Shown here: positions 10,201 to 16,659 of the stretch, one piece after another
How positions within the stretch are numbered: the first letter of the stretch is position 1
Layout: every line of letters begins with the position of its first letter
Origin: Streptomyces sp. cg36
Lineage (GTDB): Bacteria; Actinomycetota; Actinomycetes; Streptomycetales; Streptomycetaceae
Reading direction: 5' to 3'
DNA: 64,000 nucleotides
NCBI RefSeq assembly: GCF_041080675.1
Contig: NZ_CP163520.1
Location: 4,712,001 to 4,776,000, forward strand
Made by a program: the position numbers and the translations under genes
Notes under the pieces: generated by a model
What the model was told of the DNA's origin: nothing
Seen by the model: only the letters and a program-made list of their open reading frames with translations
Databases searched by the model: none

Positions 10201-13200
10201 GCAACGGGGGCCAGCAGATCGCCACCAACGGCCCGGTGCTCGACACCGCGGCCTCCTACACGGTCTCCGCGTGGGTGAACATGGCGTCCCTGCCGACCCA
10301 CAACGCCACGGTGGTGGCCCAGACCGGCACCACCAACAGCGCGTTCATGCTCCAGTACAACTACGCGCACACCAACGCGCCGCTGTGGTCCATGGAGCAG
10401 ACCAGCACCGACGCGGCGGGCACCTCGTTCCCGGCCGCCTACTCCACCGCCAAGCCCGTCGCGGGCACCTGGACCCATGTCGTCGGCGTCTACAACGCCA
10501 CCAACGGCGCGGTGCAGGTGTACGTCAACGGCACGCTCTCCGGCAGCGCCACCAACAGCGCGCCCTGGAGCGCGCACGGCCCGCTGGTCATCGGCGGCGC
10601 CAAGTACGCGGGCACCCTGGGCGACGCACTGCCCGGCGGGGTCGCCAACGTGCAGGTCTACCAGCGCGCGTTCAGCTCCGCCGACGTCACCTCGCTGTAC
10701 GGCAAGGGGCGCACCGGCGGCACCGCCGCCTCCTCGGACGAGCAGAAGACCACGTACACCTACGACAAGCGCGGTCTGCGCACGTCCATGACGGACGCCA
10801 ACCAGAACACCACCACCTACGCCCACGACGAGGCCGGGAACCTGGCGGTCACCACCGCCCCGGCGGTCCAGGCGGAGGCGGACGGCACCGGCCCGGTGAC
10901 CGTGCGGCCCGTCACCACCAGCGGGTTCAACACCTTCGGCGAAGCCGTCGAGGAGCAGGGCCCGAACGGCGACGTGACCACCACGGCCTACGACGCCGGC
11001 GGCAACAAGGTCTCCGAGACCCTGCCGCGGTACACCCCGGCCGGGGAGAGCGCGCCGGTCACCGCCCCCGCCACCTGGACGTACGACAGCGAGGGCAACC
11101 AGACGTCGGCGACCACCCCGGGCGGGCGCACCACCAGCTACCTCTACGACCAGCTGGGCCGCGTCACCCGGGTCACCCGGCCCGACGGCGCGACCACGCG
11201 CAGCACCTACGACAACGCCGGCGACCCCCTCTCGGTGACCGACGGCACCGGTGCCAGCACCCAGGCGACCTATGACTACCTGGGCCGCCAGCTCACCTCG
11301 ACCACCCTGGAGCGCTTCCCGTCCACCCGGACGCTGACCAGCACCAACTCCTACGCGGTCACCTCCGGCAACCCGTACGGCACGCACGTGTCGTCGACCA
11401 CCACGCCGGGCGGGGTCACCACCTCGTACGGCTACGACCGCGCGGGCGAGACCACCTCGGTCACCGACGCGTCGGGCAACACCACCCGGTACACCTACGA
11501 CTTCCAGGGCAACCCCCAGAAGACGATCCTGCCGGACAACACCTGGACGGAGACCGACTACAACGCGGAGGGGCAGCCGACGTACAACAAGCAGTACGAC
11601 GCGTCGGACACCCTGCTCGCCCAGTCCTCGGTCAGCTACGACGCGGTGGGCAACGCGGTCGCCTCGACCGACGCCAACGGCCACACCTCCCGCTTCACCT
11701 ACGACGCGGCGGGCACGGTCACCCAGGAGGTCCAGCCGGTCTCCGCCACCGAGTCGATCACCACCAGCTTCGGCTACGACCAGGCGGGCCACCGCACCCG
11801 GTTCACCGACGGGCGGGGCAACTCCTGGCGCTACACCTACACCCCGTGGGGCCAGCAGGAGAAGGTGACCGAGCCGTCCACCGCGCAGTACACCTCGGCG
11901 GCGGACACCACCACCACCTACGGCTATGACGCCGACGGGCGGATGGTGAAGGCGGTCAAGCCGGGCGGCACGTCGACGTCCCTGACGTACGACAAGAACG
12001 ACCGGGTGCTGACCATGGACGGCCAGGGCGCGGACGCCGCGACCGCCAGCCGCTCCTTCAGCTACGACAAGTCGGGCCGGGTCCTCACGGCCGACACCGC
12101 CGAGGCGGGCATCACGGGCAACGCCGACCACCAGTCGGCCACCCACGAGGCGTTCGGCTACGACGACCGCGGGGACCTGCTCTCCGCGTCCGGCTCCGCC
12201 GGTGCGTCGAGCTTCACCTACAACGCCGACTCGGCCCCGCTGACCCGCACCGACGCGGCCGGTACGACGACGTACGGCTACGACACCGCGGGCCGGCTGT
12301 CCACCCTGGACGACGCGGCCACCGGCAACCGGCTCACCTACACGTACGGGAAGCTCAACGAGCTCTCCCAGATCAAGTACGGCGCCACCGGCCAGACCCG
12401 CACCTTCGGCTACGACTCCGCGCACCGGCTGACCAGCGACACCCTGATGCAGGGCGCCACCGGTCTCGCCTCCGTCGGCTACGGCTACGACAAGAACGGC
12501 AACCTGACGTCCAAGGCGACGACCGGGGTGCCGGGCGCGGCCAACCACACCTACACCTACGACTGGGCCAACCGGCTCACCTCGTGGAACAACGGCTCCA
12601 CGACGACCGCCTACGGCTACGACGCCTCCGGCAACCGCACCCGGGTCGGCGCGGACGTCTACACCTACGACGCCCGCGACCAGCTGACCTCGGACGGCAA
12701 CCACAGCTACAGCTACTCGGCCCGGGGCACCATGACCCAGCAGGCCGGGTCGGACGGCACCGTCGCCTTCACCACCGACGCGTTCGGCGCCCAGATCACC
12801 GCGGGCACCCACGCCTACAACCTGGACGCGGCCGGGCGGAACATCACCGACACCGACTCCGCGACCCAGGGCAGCCGCACCTTCCAGTACTCGGGCGCGA
12901 GCAACACCATCGCCTCCGACGGCAACTACACCTACACCTACGACCCGTCCGGCGGCGTGGTCGGCATCGGCAACGGCTCCTCCGGGAGCGCGCTCGCCCT
13001 CACCGACCAGCACGACGACGTCATCGGCACCTTCACGGCCGGCGCGACCGCGCTCTCCGGCTCGGCGAGCTACGACCCGCTGGGCAAGGGCGTCGGGACC
13101 AACACCGTCCTCGGCCACCTCGGCTTCCAGTCCGGCTGGACCGAGCCCGGCTCGGGCGACGTGGGCACGGCCTCGCGCTGGTACAACCCGGCGACCGGCC

Positions 13201-15164
13201 AGTTCCGCAACAAGGACTCCATCTCGCTGAACCCGGTCCCGAACTCGGTGTCCGCGAACCCGTTCGCGTACGTCAACGACAACCCGCTCGCGGGCACGGA
13301 CCAGTCCGGCAACTGCTCCTGGTACGACGTGGTGTGCGGCGCCAAGAAGGTGGTCCACAAGGCCGCCGCGGTCGTCCACCAGGTCGCGGCGCCGATCTAC
13401 CACGCCGCCGTCCAGGTGGTGCACCAGGTCGTCCAGGTCGCCAAGCACGTGGCGAAGAAGGTCGTCCACACGGTCCGTGACGTGTACCGCTCCACGGTCC
13501 GCGTGGTGCGCCGGGTCTACCACTACGCCGTACGCAAGGTGAAGCGGGTCTACCACGCGGCGGTGCACGCGGTGCACACCGCCTACCACAAGGTCACCAA
13601 GACGGTGAAGCGCGTGGTCACGGCGGTGAAGAAGACCGCCAAGGCGGCCGTCCACACCGTCGCCAAGGCGGCCCGCACGGCGTACCACGCCACGGTGACG
13701 GCGGCCAAGAGCACGGCCACCTTCGTCAAGAACCACGCCGCCGCGATCACCTCGTTCGTGGTCTCCACGGCGGTCTTCATGGGCTGCGAGGCGGTCACCG
13801 CGGGCGTCGGCTCCATCGGCTGCGCGGCGGTCGCCGGAGCGGTCGGCTCCCTGGTCACCCAGGGCTTCGCCTGCGCCCAGAAGGGCGGCGACCAGTGCAG
13901 CCTCGGGGCCTTCGCGGGCTCCGCGGTGGAGGGCGCGGCATCCGGCGCGCTCGGCGGCGTCCTCGGCAAGATCGGCGGCTCCCTGCTGGCGAAGGCCGCG
14001 CCCAAGGCGATGAAGGCCGTGGGCGGTCTGTTCGGCAAGGGGGCGGCGGCGGAGGAGACCGCGGCCCGCGACGCCACGGAGACGGCGGCGTCCAGGGCCG
14101 AGGCGGAAGGGGCCGGTGGCCGCAGCGAATCCGCCGCGAGCTGCACGCGTCCGCACAGCTTCACCGGCAACACCAAGGTGCTGATGGCCAACGGGTCGAC
14201 CAAGGCCATCGACAGGATCAAGGTCGGCGACACCGTCGCCAACGCGGTGCCGGGGGCTTCCGCCACCGAGTCGCACAAGGTCACCGCGGTGATCGTCACC
14301 AAGACGGACCACGACTTCGTGGACGTCACGGTGAAGGCGGCGAAGCGCGGCGCGACGGTCAAGAAGGCGGTCCGCAGGGCGGCGCTGGGCCTCGCGGCCT
14401 CGGCGGCGGTCCTCGGCGCGCTGACGGCGGCCCCGCAGAAGGCACAGGCGGCGGAGGTGACCGCCAAGGGCGACCACCTCACCACCACGTTCCACCACCC
14501 GTTCTACGACGCCACGCAGTCGGCGTTCGTGGAGGCGAAGGACCTCCACGAGGGCGACACCCTCCAGACCCCGACCGGCACGGCCGAGGTCACGGGCGTC
14601 CGCCTGTACCACGCGAACACGACGACGTACGACCTGACGATCGGGTCGCTGCACACGTACTTCGTGGAGGCGGGGGACACGCCGGTTCTCGTCCACAACT
14701 GCAACATCGGGCAGGACGAGGCCCACGGCATCATCGACAAGATCACCGACCCGCTGAAGGCGCACCGGCAGAAGGTCCTCGCCGATGCGGCCAAGCACGG
14801 TGTGGAGCCGCCGACCACCGTCTCCATCGCCTTCGACCGGGCAGCCGGCGAGGGCAGCGAGATCACGGGCGTCGGCTTCCGCGGCGAGGCGGCCACCATG
14901 GGTGGCCGGCACGGTCTCGACCACGAGATCACCGAGCACATGCCGAAGTCGTCCCTGGAGCCGTGGCCCGACGTGGAGGGCTGCGCGGAGATCGGAGCCT
15001 GTACGGGAGCGTTCGACGCCGGTGCGTCGGCACGTCCGAACCTGGCGTTCCTGACCGTCAACACGAAGACGGGTGCGCCGATGCCGTTCTGCAAGAATTG
15101 CGCGGCGACGTTCCACGATGCCGTGGACCTGTTCAAGCACTTGAGGCCGGGCGATGCATTCTGA
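4287..15164 (+). CDS. giant secreted RHS/YD-repeat polymorphic toxin with Hint domain and C-terminal deaminase-type toxin
   Basis: I prefer GTG 4287 (GGGAG at 4274-4278, 8 bases upstream) over ATG 4251, which has no ribosome site; 3,625 aa. In order: Arg-rich signal peptide with core 25-38 and probable cleavage after AMA (42-44); DNRLRE-like domain (about 365-545); start of the RHS shell (about 656); LamG-like domains at about 890-1120, 1190-1400 and 1930-2140; YD repeats at about 1420-1925 and 2150-2930; RHS core with RWYNPATGQF (about 2928-3008); a Lys/His/Val-rich helical tract (3010-3150) followed by hydrophobic stretches; Hint domain from Cys3286 to VLVHN/Cys3472; and a 154-residue toxin tip. 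The tip carries CAE (Cys3566, Glu3568) and CKNC (Cys3602, Cys3605), the two zinc motifs of the cytidine-deaminase fold, most like YwqJ-type toxins. The immunity gene overlaps the 3' end. Confidence 0.93.
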   Translation: MRPRPPARPSPRRRASHVRRRQRRIAMFLLTTLALMLTTQQAMADDAHLTRISLPGLSSLTSWFKDPHWGSLPKQQGGTAAGHGHHASAAATKANKGKGRKPGKGHGELDAYHPYAKATKGGKSRSAQGFNARTSHRNPGKSSRTATVFDNADGTTTRQVALTPVNYRDDKGDWQPIDVDVRAGPDHRWHESANSLDVDFAAKGADSALASFATDGSHALSYGLKGAAAVTGTAHGSKVSYPNVLPDTDLELAPTATGLKEAIVLHSAKAGNTWTFPLDLKGLTARQAEDGSIGLLDSAGRTVERIPSAYAYDAKVDPRSGDPATTHAVGYQLVRDGKGTALKVTLDPRWLHDRARVFPVTVDPTVTDGWTTTYAESGAPGDHSSEQTVKVGSYDSGPHSAASYVNHWYNTWDGTHATVTSATLHLFDTWASTCTPERFDVALVTKAWTPTSVTGYPGPSYGASIGNATPSVPKACANTGADRTVGDWVDVPLSTTALQGWFNGTTPDYGLAVYAATNDALHWKQFGSFNDPALGPYMSVTYTGNAAPQIYQQYPNNNAVVGTTTPELTAWAGDDVTTTPQYDFQVYDNTNTKVADSGLIANGDWTVPAGKLKWGQTYYWTVQGYDGSLYTPAADWYALQIQVPQPVITSGLSQNSSDHGFDASSGNYTTTDTDASISTVGPSLDVVRDYNSRDPRWTGSFGAGWSAILDTRATEQYGASGAVTGAVVSYPNGSQVGFGKNGDGSFSAGSGRFATFKSVTGGYSLTDKDDTVYAFTQALGSGGYGLTSVTDANGRSLTLTWSGGHVSKMASAVSGRALNVTWSTPSGALAAHVATVVTDPVVAGNQSTALTWTYGYTGDQLVSVCPPSSTTACTKYTYAAGSQYQNASLDLGPRAMWPLSDASGTVAKDAVLGNENTLDATYKNVTLGQAGPPNGGTAAGFNGTSSAVALPNDTGNNTDSGALSLWFKTSAGPGVLYSYASQPIDAGNAAGYYTPSLYVGGDGKLNAEFWYSGGIAPLTTSASVADGKWHHVVLSAAGNSQTLFLDNAKVGSLSGTVSIKSGTAFGKNQPFNYLGTGFLGGNWPDQPHQSSTSKTGYATYFNGSIAGAAWYDRPLVAADVDALYSYGTHTASLLSSITRPSGKTYAAMAYDPGSAALTQLTDENGGVWKLGAPTVTGSSQTYRGAVLGGAPATYFRLGEAAGAGGAADETRGGTGTYSNVTLGATGPFADQKAAAFNGTSSWVRVPDVQTGSTAASAELWFATTHGGAILLNAQNGPIGGTVTSTTPQLWIGTDNKLYGGFYTTSGSVQMGTTGTVTDGKWHHALLSATGTGQTLYLDGTQAASKTGTAALTTGGRTTDYLGGATTGSGWAGLPYPATVYFNGSLAEAATYRTALTAQDAAAHFQAAKNSTGLLPVSTVKVTSPADATLTYQYDVNHNNRTLTETDGLGNTTSFGYDTGGFEHTVTNPNGATTVTGHDVRGNTVSTTTCQNQAANACSTEYFSYFPDDTTAQLTTADPRNDILLTRRDGRSASETDNTYLTSFGYDSAGNQTTITGPAVAGFPGGRTTTTVFSDGTATYPAADGGNVPKGLPVKTVSPGGAVNSVAYLKNGDVASTTDAVGLVTSYTYDGVGQVLTKKVVSDTYPAGLTTSYTYDADGQVVQEKDPQLTDRVTGAAHAAVSSTGYDVDGNVTSQSVADASGGDSTRTETQTYDAYDHLATKKDANANAGAPNGNTVTYTYDSQGNKTKEVSSAGTETRYTYDDNGQLLTQGVMYGGDPADPQTPSLLTESSRAYDPAGRLASVTDAMGATTSYTYTDNGLTATVTKKSADGSSSTVLQSNTYDAAGNVVSTASDNGETVVNNTVDAASRNTSTTVDPTGVNRVTSVSYTPDDEVATENSHDASGWDRTITHAYDAMGNKIAETLYGDAAGHPSGWWKLDQSSGSTVTDASGSGNTGAATGVTWDGSAANFAGNGGQQIATNGPVLDTAASYTVSAWVNMASLPTHNATVVAQTGTTNSAFMLQYNYAHTNAPLWSMEQTSTDAAGTSFPAAYSTAKPVAGTWTHVVGVYNATNGAVQVYVNGTLSGSATNSAPWSAHGPLVIGGAKYAGTLGDALPGGVANVQVYQRAFSSADVTSLYGKGRTGGTAASSDEQKTTYTYDKRGLRTSMTDANQNTTTYAHDEAGNLAVTTAPAVQAEADGTGPVTVRPVTTSGFNTFGEAVEEQGPNGDVTTTAYDAGGNKVSETLPRYTPAGESAPVTAPATWTYDSEGNQTSATTPGGRTTSYLYDQLGRVTRVTRPDGATTRSTYDNAGDPLSVTDGTGASTQATYDYLGRQLTSTTLERFPSTRTLTSTNSYAVTSGNPYGTHVSSTTTPGGVTTSYGYDRAGETTSVTDASGNTTRYTYDFQGNPQKTILPDNTWTETDYNAEGQPTYNKQYDASDTLLAQSSVSYDAVGNAVASTDANGHTSRFTYDAAGTVTQEVQPVSATESITTSFGYDQAGHRTRFTDGRGNSWRYTYTPWGQQEKVTEPSTAQYTSAADTTTTYGYDADGRMVKAVKPGGTSTSLTYDKNDRVLTMDGQGADAATASRSFSYDKSGRVLTADTAEAGITGNADHQSATHEAFGYDDRGDLLSASGSAGASSFTYNADSAPLTRTDAAGTTTYGYDTAGRLSTLDDAATGNRLTYTYGKLNELSQIKYGATGQTRTFGYDSAHRLTSDTLMQGATGLASVGYGYDKNGNLTSKATTGVPGAANHTYTYDWANRLTSWNNGSTTTAYGYDASGNRTRVGADVYTYDARDQLTSDGNHSYSYSARGTMTQQAGSDGTVAFTTDAFGAQITAGTHAYNLDAAGRNITDTDSATQGSRTFQYSGASNTIASDGNYTYTYDPSGGVVGIGNGSSGSALALTDQHDDVIGTFTAGATALSGSASYDPLGKGVGTNTVLGHLGFQSGWTEPGSGDVGTASRWYNPATGQFRNKDSISLNPVPNSVSANPFAYVNDNPLAGTDQSGNCSWYDVVCGAKKVVHKAAAVVHQVAAPIYHAAVQVVHQVVQVAKHVAKKVVHTVRDVYRSTVRVVRRVYHYAVRKVKRVYHAAVHAVHTAYHKVTKTVKRVVTAVKKTAKAAVHTVAKAARTAYHATVTAAKSTATFVKNHAAAITSFVVSTAVFMGCEAVTAGVGSIGCAAVAGAVGSLVTQGFACAQKGGDQCSLGAFAGSAVEGAASGALGGVLGKIGGSLLAKAAPKAMKAVGGLFGKGAAAEETAARDATETAASRAEAEGAGGRSESAASCTRPHSFTGNTKVLMANGSTKAIDRIKVGDTVANAVPGASATESHKVTAVIVTKTDHDFVDVTVKAAKRGATVKKAVRRAALGLAASAAVLGALTAAPQKAQAAEVTAKGDHLTTTFHHPFYDATQSAFVEAKDLHEGDTLQTPTGTAEVTGVRLYHANTTTYDLTIGSLHTYFVEAGDTPVLVHNCNIGQDEAHGIIDKITDPLKAHRQKVLADAAKHGVEPPTTVSIAFDRAAGEGSEITGVGFRGEAATMGGRHGLDHEITEHMPKSSLEPWPDVEGCAEIGACTGAFDAGASARPNLAFLTVNTKTGAPMPFCKNCAATFHDAVDLFKHLRPGDAF

Positions 15165-15657
15165 CGCTTCTGACGTTGGCGAAGAGCGGTACGAGGACGC
15201 GGCCCGCCGCGTCCTGCGGACCGCGGGGTGGGTGCCGGGCCGTGCGTCCGGCACCGCCCCGGCGGCCGGACTGGTCGCCGAGTACGGACCCGCTCCCCGG
15301 GCGGCCCTGGCGTTCCTCGACGAGTTCGGCGGGCTGCGCCTGGTCTTCACCGATCCCCGGGACAGCGCGTCCGAGTCGGACGTGGAGATCATCACCCCGG
15401 AGATCACCGGGTGGGTGACCACCTGGAGCCGGGCGGCGGGTGAACCCGTGTACCCGGTAGGTGTGTTCGGCGGTCGAAACTGCGTCCTGCTGGTCGGCGA
15501 GAGCGGCGCCCTGTACGGGGCCTTCGACGCCGTCCTGGGCAGGCTGGGCGCGGACGCGCTGGAGGGCCTGGGTAGGCTCGTGCTCGATACGAGCCCGCTG
15601 GAGCCGCGCCTTCCGGTGCCGCCGGAGGCCGTGTACCGGCATGAGTTCCTCGAGTAG
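15154..15657 (+). CDS. SUKH-3-like immunity protein for the RHS toxin
   Basis: 167 aa. The ATG at 15154 lies inside the toxin gene's last codons (11-bp overlap, different frame), with GAGG just upstream. The pattern is that of SUKH immunity proteins: an N-terminal helix with RVLRTAGW, then FLDEFGGLRLVF, then a compact alpha/beta body ending in a short helix. SUKH proteins are known antidotes of nuclease and deaminase tips in polymorphic toxin systems, and SUKH-3 often accompanies YwqJ-type deaminases. Position, overlap and family all agree that it neutralises the C-terminal domain of the preceding protein in the cytoplasm. Pairing with this specific toxin is inferred. Confidence 0.85.
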   Translation: MHSDASDVGEERYEDAARRVLRTAGWVPGRASGTAPAAGLVAEYGPAPRAALAFLDEFGGLRLVFTDPRDSASESDVEIITPEITGWVTTWSRAAGEPVYPVGVFGGRNCVLLVGESGALYGAFDAVLGRLGADALEGLGRLVLDTSPLEPRLPVPPEAVYRHEFLE

Positions 15658-15684
15658 CGCCTGACAAGTCGCGGTACCACGAGG

Positions 15685-15717
15685 GGGGAGGGAGCGTGCT
15701 CGGCGCGCTCCCTCCCC
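15685..15717 (+). terminator. hairpin terminator after the toxin/immunity pair
   Basis: GGGGAGGGAGCG (15685-15696) pairs perfectly with CGCTCCCTCCCC (15706-15717) across a 9-base loop, followed by TCTTTACTT. It separates the toxin/immunity genes from the DUF1906 gene. Confidence 0.8.
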
Positions 15718-15764
15718 TCTTTACTTCGCTATTGCCCCTTCCCTGTGACCAGTTGAGGATCGAC

Positions 15765-16634
15765 GTGGCCCGTCACCGCCTGTCCAAGAAGCACCGCACC
15801 ATAGCCATGGCCCTCGGCGGCGCGGCCCTGCTCGTCGGTGGGGCCATCACCGCCGAGGCCGCTTCCTCCGGGAGCGGGAGTGCGGCCACCGGCGGCATCG
15901 CCGCCCGGCCCGTTTCGCTGTCCAAGCCCGCCACCTTCACCGGCCGCGCCTTCGACACCTGCACCGCCCCCACCCTCGCCCAGATGAAGGCGTGGAAGAC
16001 GGCCTCCCCGTACGGCGCCGCCGCCGTCTACATCGGGGGCAAGAACCGGGGGTGTGCCCAGCCGCAGCTCACCGCCTCCTGGGTGACGTCGGTCAGCGCC
16101 GTCGGGTGGAAGCTGATCCCCCTCTACGTCGGCGCGCAGCCCCCGTGCCGTTCCGGGAGCAACCCGGAGAAGATGACGGCCGCCAACGCCGCCTCGCTGG
16201 GCGCCACCGACGGCGCCGACGCCGGGGCGAAGGCCGCCGCGCTCGGGATGCGGCCGGGCAGCGCGGTCTATCTGGACGTGGAGGGGTTCGACCTGAAGAA
16301 CACCTCCTGCAAGGACACCGTCCTCAGCTACACCCGCGCCTGGAACCGCGCCGCCCACGCCAAGGGCTACCGCACCGGTTTCTACGGCTTCGCCACCTCC
16401 GGCGCCGCCGCCGTGGCCGCCGTCTCGCCGGGCACGGACATGCCGGACGCGATCTGGTACGCGGCCTACGACGGCGTGGCGTCGACCACCACCGGCTACC
16501 CGTTCGGCGCCAAGTGGCCGGTCCACCGCCGGGGCCACCAGTACGCCATCGAGAAGAAGGAGACGTACGGCGGTGTGACGCTGACGGTGGACCAGAACGC
16601 CTGGGACTCCATGGTCGCGGTCGTCGCCAAGTAG
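15765..16634 (+). CDS. secreted DUF1906 (Rv2525c-like, glycoside-hydrolase-like fold) protein
   Basis: Start is GTG 15765, with GAGGA at 15755-15759; an upstream extension to 15696 would run through the terminator and is rejected. 289 aa. A signal peptide (RTIAMALGGAALLVGG, then AEAASS) is followed by a single TIM-barrel-like domain: GRAFDTCTAPTLAQMKAW, AAVYIGG, YLDVEGFD (the acidic site typical of the family), YRTGFYGF, and DQNAWD near the end. DUF1906 proteins resemble lysozyme-like glycosidases and are exported, but substrates are unproven. It is preceded by a terminator and converges on yfhO with only 25 bp between. Confidence 0.85.
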   Translation: MARHRLSKKHRTIAMALGGAALLVGGAITAEAASSGSGSAATGGIAARPVSLSKPATFTGRAFDTCTAPTLAQMKAWKTASPYGAAAVYIGGKNRGCAQPQLTASWVTSVSAVGWKLIPLYVGAQPPCRSGSNPEKMTAANAASLGATDGADAGAKAAALGMRPGSAVYLDVEGFDLKNTSCKDTVLSYTRAWNRAAHAKGYRTGFYGFATSGAAAVAAVSPGTDMPDAIWYAAYDGVASTTTGYPFGAKWPVHRRGHQYAIEKKETYGGVTLTVDQNAWDSMVAVVAK

Positions 16635-16659
16635 CGGCCGGACGCGACCGCGCGGCGGG

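Noticed and set aside
4215..15680. A 3,821-codon open frame on the minus strand opposite the RHS gene
   Set aside because: It is Val/Arg/Gly-rich without domains and mirrors the plus-strand codon pattern. The plus strand has a signal peptide, RHS, LamG and Hint domains.
15696..15764. Extended N-terminus of the DUF1906 protein
   Set aside because: It would lie within the terminator hairpin; the GTG at 15765 has a ribosome site and directly precedes the signal peptide.
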